Shown: one piece after another, positions 24,001-36,000 of the stretch
Layout: every line of letters starts with the position of its first letter
Position numbering within the stretch: the stretch's first letter is position 1
NCBI GenBank assembly: GCA_903813345.2
Contig: CAIIXF020000010.1
Coordinates: forward strand, 6,317,169-6,377,168
Reading direction: 5' to 3'
Length of the DNA stretch: 60,000 nucleotides
Origin: Owenia fusiformis
Taxonomy: Eukaryota; Annelida; Polychaeta; Sabellida; Oweniidae
Made by a program: the position numbers and the translations under genes
The notes under the pieces: generated by a model
What the model was told of the DNA's origin: nothing
What the model saw: only the letters and a program-made list of their open reading frames with translations
The model's database searches: none

Positions 24001-27000
24001 CATGTAATCCCCATTTAGCCCTATAGCCACCTTGTAGTCGGTGAGGAAAGCTGAGATCTATGAGACATAAAATATGTGTATAATATCTCTTGTTGCAGAT
24101 AACAGATGCAGGCTTGCGAGAATTTCATGAAGAGACGGGAATAAATCTTGATCAAAATACACTCATAGACAAAAAGATGGAGACATTGGCATTATGGGAG
24201 GTACTGTTTGTTTCTTTTCTATATTACCTATATATGTTGGGTTATTTGGTTGATATTCTTGAAACAGGGTTTACTGGGGTCCCTAGAGTGTCTGAAAGAG
24301 AATATTTACGTTATTGTTTTTGAAATTCAGAAGAATGTGATTTTGCCTTTTTGCTCACATGGGGAGCTTAAAGGACTCATATGTTTCTATGTCTGTCTGT
24401 CTATCCATTTCTGCCTGTCTTATGACACTGTCCATCAACAATTTTCGGACAATTTTAGTCCCATTTTCTAAACCAACTCTCATATCCATTTCATCAGGGT
24501 TAATGCTGGTCTACACCATTAGTTCCTGGTCCCACTTAAGCCTCATTTTGAAACATTCTGCTTGTTTACCATGTGAGTGACCAGAATGATGCCAAATTTG
24601 TATATTTATTGTTTTGTATTCAATTTGAGTTACATTATAAGTCTATTATAGTCCCCCAATCTTTTACTCAATGATTTATAATGTTGTTCAGAACATTGAT
24701 AATTCTGCAGTTAACATTCATCAGATATTTATTTTAATTGCGTAACTGCATATTTATGATTTTTTCATATACCCGAGGATAGTAAATTATCAATTTTATT
24801 ATATTTAATATGAAGTGTTCATTACTCAATGAACTGAATTTGAAGATAAAAGTGGATTATAATTGTAAAAATAATTAAATACCAATATTAGCTAATGTGA
24901 TAGGTGGATCCATTTTAGTTTTAAGGGGACAACTGTAAATATATTCGGCAATCAAATTTGTCAAGGATTATCAATGCAACAAACTTTATCTAGAGACTCT
25001 TAATACTTGTAAAAAACAAAGTATGAACAAAGTAGGTTATATTAGCCTCTTAGGAAAAAATAGATTTCATGTAAATAGTTGTTTCAAGTCAGTTTTATGT
25101 AAACCTCTTAAGATAATGTGAAATGCATGCTGAAATGGACCATGGTCATACTCATACATGTACCACAATGATCCATGACCATGAAATGCAATGAAGTACC
25201 ATGGTCCCACAAAATTGCCTTTTCTAGATTAAAAATGGTATATCATGCAGTCATCTCCCCAGCATTAAAGCAAGTGGGCGCAGCACCCAACTGAGATTTC
25301 GAAAATAGAAATAGGCTTACAACCACCTGAGAATCCATTTGCACCCACCTGCAAATGAGGAAAATCATGAAAAATTGGCATATTTTGACCAATTTTGGTC
25401 CGAATTGTGCAAATGAGAATTTTGCACTCACATGAGAAAAAATCCTGGGGAGATCATTGTCATGGTTAATCATTATGATAAATTGCACCATTGTAATTCA
25501 TGGTCAATATCTTTATATTTTACCCTCAGAATAAATTCTGTATCCAGAACCCAATCTGCAACATGTAGTATTATTTTCATGAACATGATGTTAGAAATAT
25601 ATCATAAAATATGTACCAAAAAAATGTCCACTCAAAACACATTAACACACGTTTGTCAAGATAAGTAAGAGATTATCTTTGAAATATAAAGTAAACATAA
25701 ATTGATTTATATCAACATTATCCAATGATTGATTGCTTTACGGGGTTTAGATAATTAACAGGTCAAATAGATCCTAAGGAGATCACTTCATAGATATACA
25801 GACAGTAAAATGATAGTTTAAGTATTCATACATCATCTTCCAAGGTGATTACTCTGTCATCTCTCTTAATATGTGGATGATCTCAAAAGGTTTTATGAAG
25901 ACAATACTGTTTTTCATGACAGGCTTTAGTTTAGTCTACATTGTCTAAATTAATCATTTTGCTGAAATATTTATAAGGTAGGTATCAAATGTGGATAAAT
26001 TTAAATTGTTTGTATTGTTGTTTCCTGCTTTGCAAATTTAATATCATTTGTCAACCTGTAATGGTAAACTCCAGGTTATCTCGACCTTTTCGCACCTGAG
26101 TCTGCACTGCCATCTATCTGTAGGGAACGCTTACTATCAGCTTATAGCCAAGTTCATGGATTTCGACAATTCATATTGCCTGTTCTTGGTACTAAGAGGT
26201 ATGGTAGTGATATAAACAATATATATTTATCTACACATCTACCATTTAATCTGAGTGAAATATAAATTACATGTAGGGTCATATTTCAGTCTATTTTTTG
26301 AACAAAATAAGATTTTGTTGTTTCATTTGCAATTAAATGGGACTAGAGACATTTTGAAACTTTCTAAAAAAAACTTATCACAATTTTAAAAACATGTAAT
26401 GCTCACACATATTCATACTATGCCATACCTAGGAGAACAGGAGGTCTGACTTTATTCTTCATAAACTTAAACTTGTCAATTTATGAAAGAAATACATTTT
26501 ATTATTCAAAGAATTATTTTGATTAAAACATTTTCTTTGAAAATAGATTCAATTTGGGAAATAGTTAAATATTTAAATGTAAAGGTTTAAATTATATTTT
26601 ATTCAAATTCTATCACTGCTAATCTACTATGGGCATATTAGCCTTTTGCAGATATTATTGATGTAGATGTCAGCTGATATCATTTTTTGTATAAAAGTCA
26701 AGAAGACTAAAAACTAAAACAATATTTTCAATGTAATATTTCATTGCTGTACAACTACTGTGCTTATTTAATTGGATTAGCAAATCACATACAATTCAAT
26801 GTTACAGTGTATTGAATATGTTGAATAAATATCATGATTTATGACAACAGCATTGTGTCGCTTTAAAAAGGCAGTGTTTAGTCTTAAGTCATATATTATA
26901 TTTAAATTTTACTAAAATCAAACATTACATGTCATTTCATATCAAATACAAACATTCGCTAAACAAAATTCAGCAAAATCCATATTAATTGTGATGTCAC

Positions 27001-30000
27001 CTTCCTGCTTATGATAGTTTTCCATCGGCTCCTATTGGATAAGTGCAGATGCCTGAATCAACAATTGAATTGATATCGCATCTGTTTAACATTATTTCAT
27101 GTCGTGTGATTGTTTTATTAATCCCTATGTGGGATTCCAATACTTCCGTTCATTTGATGAGCCGTTGAAAGGATTTCATGTTGTTATAAATTGTCATTCG
27201 GCCATTTTGCAAGCAGCCACTTAGCAGTGACGTTAATTAACGACTACTTGTTTTAACAGTTTGAGGTGAGTAAACAAATACTTTCTTTTATTTTATCATG
27301 AATGTTCTCAATTTTATCCATATTTTTGTAGAAGGATTTTTTTATCATTGTAGTTTTGGTGGGGATAATTAGTAATTGAGGTTTACTTTTGACAAACTGT
27401 ATTTCTTTGACATTTTTTCATATGTTTAAATTTTAGTTTTGATGACCATTGAGTTAATAGGTACATTTAAGGTCACATTGGGAAAAACACATTGTACATT
27501 GTTATCATTCCAGAGTTGTGACCAGCAATAAAAGAAGTCATTAGAACTACAGGTTTACTGAACATGAAATGCCAACAACAAATGTCAATCAGTGGTCTAT
27601 AATGTTCTTGCTAGCCATATGATGAAATTTTGATATGTATTGTGAAATAAGAGAATTTTTTTTCCTTACCAAATGCCTTATGCATATGATAGTGATATCT
27701 ATAAGGCTTTTATTTTTTCCTTTTCATTTTTCCATTTGTAAGAGATAAGAGCAAGAAATGAAAAGCCATCTATAGTTTCAGAAACACTACATCTAAATAA
27801 AGGACGATTCTCGGTTTGGAGAACGAAGTTCATCAATCTAAATGAGCATTATCCCTGCTTCAGACAAATTTGATTTTTTTTACATAATGTAGATTTGAAT
27901 GTCCTCTTTTGAATAGTCATAATTTAATTTGGGTAATTTTTTCTAGATTATTCGTAAAAAAATATTAGCGCAGTACACTTATGGACTTCTTTCCCCAAAT
28001 CGAGACTTGTATTTTATTGAATCGGTCTAATTGAGCGTTATCCCTGCTTCAGACCAATTTGTTATTTTTACATCTTGTAGATTTAAATGTCCTCTTTTGA
28101 ATATTCATAGTTTAATAGATTGTGAAATTACACTTGGTTAGGTTACTATCCCAAAGTCTTCATTATTTGTGGCTACTATTCTTAATGGAATTAAAGAAAG
28201 GAGCTAGTGGAATACCATCTTGTGAAAGTGTCACAGGAATTCACAGAAAATAGAATTGAATATTTGTCTTATTATTCACTTTGATTAATAATAACAGTGT
28301 ACTCCTGGGGATATATGAAATGAATAATACATCGCACTAAGTTGTGGTTGGTGAATATCATTTGATATTTTGACTTCCGTTGAATATCACTTGTTTTTTA
28401 GTCAGGTGTAGGACATGGACCAATCAGAGAGTGAGGAATTAACAGTGATATAGAAAAGCTAGATATTACTTTTATCTTTCAAATATCATCAAAATACATC
28501 CTCCTCAGCATCCATCAGGTGTTATAAGTCATATATAACAATAGATAATGATAGTGTAGTAAGGCATGGTTATAATAGCTGTTTGGGGGGGGGGGGGCAC
28601 ATGGCTAATTTTGGAAAACTGTGACTTTCAGATTCTTTACTAAAGGTAAAATGGGTACCTTTTCGAGAGATATGCAGCAAGTTGTTGGGGGACAGTCATT
28701 ATGAAACAGTCTGTATTTTGCAAAATAGAAGTTTTAGAGCAAAATGAGCTTTATTTATTGAACAACCTGTATATCTCATCTCTTTTTACTAAAAGGATTG
28801 GTATCGGTATGGCGAACTGAATTGAACAGATGGAAAAAAAGTTTTCTCTATTTTGTTTTAGAAAATACATCAGACATTTCTTTTCTTCTTGGTATCATAT
28901 GTTCGGAATGAAATGAAAAATCTATTCGAACCTCATTATAACAAAATGACAAATAAACAACCTGTTTAGGTCTCTAAATATTGTAATTATACAAAGGAAA
29001 GTTTGGATGATTTAAGAAAAGTATCTTATTAATGAAATTAAATGTTTACTTTAATTTTTATCTATTTTTGTTTTTTTGTTTTAATTTTTTAAATACTTTT
29101 GTTAAATGAACCAAATCTTCCTTTTTGTAAAACTATAATATTGAGAGGTCTTAGAAAATGTTGTTTAATGCTATTTTGTTTTGGTTTGGAAAGATATTTT
29201 ATTTCATTCTCAAGAGTTGGTAGAAAGGAACAACAAAAAACAGTTGTCAATCAGTAACCATTACATAAAGCATGTTTTTTTACAGAATGTTTTCAATAAT
29301 TGGTTTAGGAGAAAAACAATGTTGAATTCAGTTCGCCATATCGATACCAGTCCTTTGCCTCGCTATTTAAATTGCCTCACCCATTTTGGATATCATGGCT
29401 TTGCTATAATAAGATTCTGTCTAATAAATGATTCATAAATGAAAATCAAATATTCAGATCATAAATCTATCATGTCTAGTCTAGTGTAATGTTGTGTAAA
29501 GATACAGTGATAGCATATGAGTTTATCACAGAATTATTTTAATTTTATGTTCTATCTTCAACAATATAATTAAATGGTTACCATTATTAACATTGATCAA
29601 GTGCTGTATAAAAATATACAACACGACTAAACCAGTCATTCAGTTATTTATAGCTGCTTTATTACCCAACCACTATGTCATGTTTCACATAACCAATATA
29701 GATTCTATTAAGTTGTAGTACCACCAGTTTTTTCACCATTTTTTGAAATTTACTCTCAAATTTTCATAAACCAATATAGATTCTATTAAGTTGTAGTACC
29801 ACCAATTTTTTCACCAATTTTTTAAAATTTACTCTCAACCCGTTTCCATCCCTTCTATTTTTTAAACATGACAACTGTTTGTCTCACATTCTCATCCAAT
29901 GTCATGTTCAGAGTGAAATTGTTTTTGCAGGATTCCATCATAAAAGTCATTACTATTGAATCAGAGAAAACAAAAGGAATTAAAGATCTCCCCTTATTCA

Positions 30001-33000
30001 GGTATGAATATTTCTTTCACAAATTGTTATCAAATACCTAAATTTTGCATTTATTTGAATCACTGTCATAAGGTAGAAGGATGCAGTATACTTCAATATA
30101 CACGTATCTTAAAATACATGATTAAAAGGATACAATATGCACTGGTATTACCTTTTCCTAATTTGAAACGATTTGATTAAAGATGCAAAAAATTATCATT
30201 TTGCAATCATTTTTTTTGTTTTCCAGGATATATTCATCATGCGATTGTTACTTGTAATCATGCTGTTATCAATTCTATGTGGCATGCTTATCATCCCTAG
30301 CGATGCTGCTCGTAGAAAGTGTCCATTCGACAGAAGAAAGATATGTAACGCATGTATCAAACTGTATACAGGAAGAAGAAATATTGTATACAATGATTGC
30401 TGTTTTTCTTTAAATATTCCTGATTACTGTCCTAAGGTAAGCAAATCACCACTGCGTTTTATCAGATATGCAAAAAGTAGGCATTTGAAAAATATACATC
30501 CAGGATTATGACTCAAGAAATGCATATTATAAGATTGATTATATTTTTTCATTATGTTTTCTTTTTTTGCATAATTAGCAAAAGCAAAAAAATAAGGTAA
30601 GTTCAAGGTTCAAGGCAAACAAACACAAGCTCTAAAAATTATTGGAATTTTCTGCGTGCATGCTGTAATTAGTCATGCTTTAAAATATTTTGGAATCAAT
30701 CTGCATGAACATTTACAATATACCTGGTTTAGGTTTCATGACTTAGAATATTTTTAAAAACATTTACTGTCTACATGTATTTTATTCCTAACTTGTGCAA
30801 TGTTTTAATCCTGTAAAGTTAGATCATTGGGTGGTAGTTTGTGTTCCCTTGATCCCTTGTGGCTTATTCTGGAAAAGTAAAGTAAATTGAGCTTTTCATA
30901 TTGAACCATGATTACCCTGCTAAACGAAGTTCATGGGGATATAGAGAACCCATATGTCTATTCCTCTATCTGTTAATGTGTCCAGGTGACAACTCAAATA
31001 CTGGTTGAAGGATTTGGCTCAAACTATACCTTATGGGTACAATGATGGGCTGGGAACACCTAAAATGAGTGACTTACAAATGTTGAACACCTTCCTTCAA
31101 ATTGTGAACACCTTGGTCCAAATTAGAACACCATGGTCCAAATTTTGGACACCTTGGTACAATTTTGGACACCTTGGTTCAAATTTTATTATCCCATCGA
31201 ATGAAGTTCCGAGGGATATAGGGAATGCCTCCGTCCGTCCGTACATACGTACGTATGTACGTCCGTCCGTCAGTTCGTCCATCCGGGCAATAACTCAAAT
31301 ACAGTTGGCCCGATTTTGTTCATATTTTGTACATATATACCCTATGGGGGTAGAAGTTCTGCTCGAAAGCCGATTTTCAAAATGACGTACCGCTCATTTA
31401 AAAATGGCGGCCATTTTAGTGCCGATTTACAGTAATTTAGGTTCTGCATATAAAACTGTAATAGCAATATGTTTTAAATGTAAAAAAGTTATATAGAACA
31501 TTGATTAAGCTAGAAATGTAAATATAGAAGAAATACATGGCACCCATCTTGAAAAATGGCTGCCTTTGTGTGTCATTTTACGATTTTTGCTGTAACTGGA
31601 AAAGAAGTGGAGCGATTTTGTTCATATTTGGTATGTGAATACTTAAAGCATTGTGCCTTGTGTTATTTAACATTTTTTACTGTAACTCAAAAAGTAGCAG
31701 AGCGATTTCGTTCATATTTGGTATGTGAATACGTTAAGCATGGCACAATGTCTAATGACAATTTTGGTAGCAGGTGGCCATTTAGAAAAATGGCCGCCAT
31801 TTTTATGTGTGCTATTTTACATTTTTTACTATAACGTGAAAAGTAGTAGACCGATTTTGTTCATATTTTATTTATATATGAATACTTTAAGCATGGCACA
31901 CTGCCTAATGACACTTTGGGTAGTAGGTGGCCATTTTGAAAAATGGCCGCCATTTTTATGTGTGCTATTTTACATTTTTTTTACTATAACTCGAAAAGTA
32001 TTGGAGCAATTTTATTCATATTTGATATGTGAATACTTTAAGCATGGGGCATTGTCTAATAAAACTGGGGAATAGTCTGCCATATTGAAATATGGCCACC
32101 ATTTATACGTGTGTTATTTTAATTTTTTTTTTATTATAACTTAATTTGTTCATATTTGATATATGAATACTCGTAAGGATTGCATACTGTCTTGTGACAT
32201 TTTGGGTAGTAGGCGGCCATTTTAAAAAATGGCCACCATTTACATGTACGTGTGTGCGATTTTTAAAAGTTTTATATTACTCTGATTTAATTTGAATTTT
32301 CCAAACGATCCGGCGATGTTGACACTAAGCCTCGCTTTGAGTCTGAAGTAGCAAAAATCCATAATTCATAGCATACGGCGCCGTATGTCATGGCTTAAAC
32401 ACCGTATGCTATGGTTAAGTGAAAATTTGTCAAAAATATCATATTTTACCACTGATTACAAAAATACTGTTTTTATTTTGACATGTTATCCTATGAGTAT
32501 CATGCTAACTATGGAATAACTACTTGATGCCATATGGACATAGAAATGCAGCTCAGAAGAAATGTTCAAATTGACTGCTGAATTCAAAATAGCCATCTTA
32601 TTTCATAAGAATAGATGTTTATATAATTCAAATAACAATTGTCAGATTTGGTTCAGAATTTATGTACAAATGAAGGACTGCAGTCTGCTTGCAGTCTGCA
32701 AATCTAGGTATCTCCCTTACAAATAAAACGCATTCACCAGAAACATAATAACTTTTCATTATCCTTTTCACAGCATAACTATAAGTGTTTATATGTGAAC
32801 TGATCAGTCATCAACTTTCTGATATCAAATCAGTTCACTACATTCAAATTACTTTCAATTATATTTAGCAAATAAAACGTTTATCGATTTTGCGAGGGTC
32901 ATTTTCAGTTTTGCTAGCTGGTGAAAGTAAAGCGAGCTAGGACTTCCCACAATGCCACTATCAAAGGTTCCGATACTAACTTGCTGATTGGAGCAAAATC

Positions 33001-36000
33001 AACAACCGCATTACCTCGTGTGTTTGTAACCTAGATTTAGACATTGAAAGATCGCGCGCTATTGGTCAAAATCACCGACATCAACAAACTGTTGGTAAAG
33101 CACGTGGCTTTCTCTTTGGTACAAGGCAGTCATAATAGAAATCAAGATAAGTAAAAGAGACCGACTTGGGGCAAGGCTAGGTGCCATGTTACACAATGGA
33201 TATGAATTTTTCAATGTACAAAATTGGTCTACTATTTCCTGGTTATTTATATCATGTACAGGGTGACACAAAAAATGCCACCCACTTATTTGGGATAACT
33301 TTCTCAATAATGAAGGAATCTTCATTATTTTTCCATCTAGGAATGTTCTCAGTGATTTTGTGTCAGAGCATGCCCTTGATCTAGCCTTCCCATTCTAATT
33401 TCACATTTAATTGATTAGTATCACACTGTCATCTACCTAATTCTAGATATCTCTTTATATTTAAAATCCAACAGAATCCAATTCAAGTTACTTAAATGAG
33501 GTCAAAAAGATCATCAAAAGTGCAATTTGTTTGCAATTTGATCTTTAGAGGATTCCATTATAATGTTAGACCTGGGTTCGGGGGTCTTATTGGTTATAGA
33601 ATATATTTCAAATTTGCATTCAAGTGTTATCCATTTTAGTTTCTGCTATTTGTATGTACTGAGGAAATAATCTATTGCGACTAGAAAGAAGTATAATATT
33701 TATTGTACATAAAATTATCTAAAGAGCACAAAATGCTGCTGCCATTACAATCTGTTATATCATTATTTATTTGCAATGTAATACAAAAACAAATCGAATG
33801 CGCTGATAAAGAGGCAAATTGAGCAATCCATATTCATTTCTTGAGTTTAAGTATAGTAATTACACATCTTATCTACACATTAATTCTTATTAAAAAATAA
33901 ATACTAAATCGTTTTGGGAATGAAGTACATAATTAAATTTTTGTGAAAGCTTTTTAAAGAGTTTCATATTCTCAAATGTACCATTATCCATATATATGAT
34001 TGCATCTCAACCTGCGTAAATGCTAAAATGCCACTAATCTTTCAATCTGACGAACTAAAGTATTCCACAGGCTGACTGGGAATTCTGGTATACTTAGAAT
34101 AATTCAATAAATGGTACAAATAATATGAAAGATGAAAGCTCCCGAAGTCCTGATAACTAGAGTAATCAAATTGTATTACAGTGCGGGAATTAAGGGAACA
34201 CTTAGTATGAATATACATTTATTGCTATTTACAGATATGTAGTGTATTTTAATTGATTTATATTGTTCCATTGTGGAATTATCATTAATCCACAATTGTA
34301 TTCCTGTTCCATAAATTATAATGAATGTTTGTATAACAACAATCAAAGTAGAATAAAACACAAGCTTGATATGCATTCATTCAGTTTTTAAAAGTTTTCA
34401 TTATTAATTAATAATTTTCCTTAGATACACACATGCAGAGTATATAAAAGATCCATTGGTTTTCAATTTCAATGGAACATTTTTTACATTTAGAACATTT
34501 TCTTAGATATATAGAAATATTGTTAAATGGCTCATAAGATCTCACTAATCTCAAACCAGGTCGCAAACTTAGCTCTGATAGCTTTGGAAGGAATTTGCTT
34601 GTTAAACAAAAGTTAGTTATTGGTGGGCAGAAAATGTAGCATTTTCAAATGACATGTATCAAAGGAGGAAGGAAAGTATCACAACAGATTTCGAACAGTA
34701 ATATGTTGGAGTTTGGCTATTTTCTGAGGATTTAAACAGGTGCATATGTTAGGCCAATGTATTACCTCCAGGAAAAGCACTCATAGAGATGATAAAATAA
34801 TTTAAATAATGTTGTCCAGATTTTTGATCCCTTCCATCTCTACTTTTTCAATTTTTGTTGCATCAATATGTCACGTTTTGACACACACTTAACCCCTTCA
34901 AAGGAATAAGTAGTTCCTTTTAGATAATGTGGAAAACAATATTTCCCATGTTATTTTCCCATAGAGAAAACTCATGCTCCTGTTTAAATCCTCAGAAAAT
35001 AGTCAAAATCCAACATATGACTGTCCGGAATCTGCTGCGATGATTTCTGTCCTCCTTTTTTTTGTATTAGTTATATCTTATATTTGAAGAGTTAAGATGA
35101 AGCTCTTGCAAAGGGGAATTCAACATAGCCTGAGAAACACAAAGATGTGACTGACATGGGAAATAATACCTTTAACACTGATCTAGTCTATAAGAATTTA
35201 TCATAAAATGTTTTGTTGATATAATATTACTACAATTCCTGTTTGTTTATGAGTATTTAGTTAAGATATTGGTATATGATGATTGTTATCATATTGTATT
35301 ATTTATATTTTCAGAAACGTACAAACGGTTAATTGGCAACAATTAAAAATGGCATGGTGAGCGCCACATTCCCACATTTTGATGATGCTTTCACATGTTT
35401 CGATGAAGGTCATGGACACATAAACTGATGATGTCACATCACAAAGATGCCAATGTCTCATCTTCATATTCTACCTCTTTTGACTTAATTTATTCTTTTG
35501 TATTTTTTTGTAAAGAGTAATAAAAAGTCTTTCTTATAGACAACCATTTTTTTTTGTTTGGAAATGTTCCCAATAAATCCTAAGTGGTAGCTCAAAAAAC
35601 TGTTGTTATTTTGAAATGTCCAAACATTCATTAATGTGTGATTGTAATAGGTGTATATAGACCACTACAACTCAGAACTATTTAGGAGTTTCTAAGTTCA
35701 TATTGTGTTGGACTCCATGGATGATTTAAATGGGTAGCAGAATAAGATATTTCATCTTCATAGACTCACTTTAGTATGATTCTGTCCATGAAATTAGGAG
35801 TATCCAAATGTGTAATTTGTATTCATCAAATTATCACAAATGGGTATATTTGCAGATTTTTTATCTGCAGAGTGGTGCCTTGAAATATAAAAGTTAGAAC
35901 GAGAAACTGTGAACATTATTGCTATTTTGTGGTGACACTTGGTGAATAGTATTTACACATTTTGATGATGGTGTACTATCTGCAGTCTTACGATTCTGGA

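Noticed and set aside
31005-32075. Several 60-126 codon frames at 31-32 kb
   Set aside because: They lie in tandem repeats and simple sequence, and the repeated frames simply follow the repeat period.
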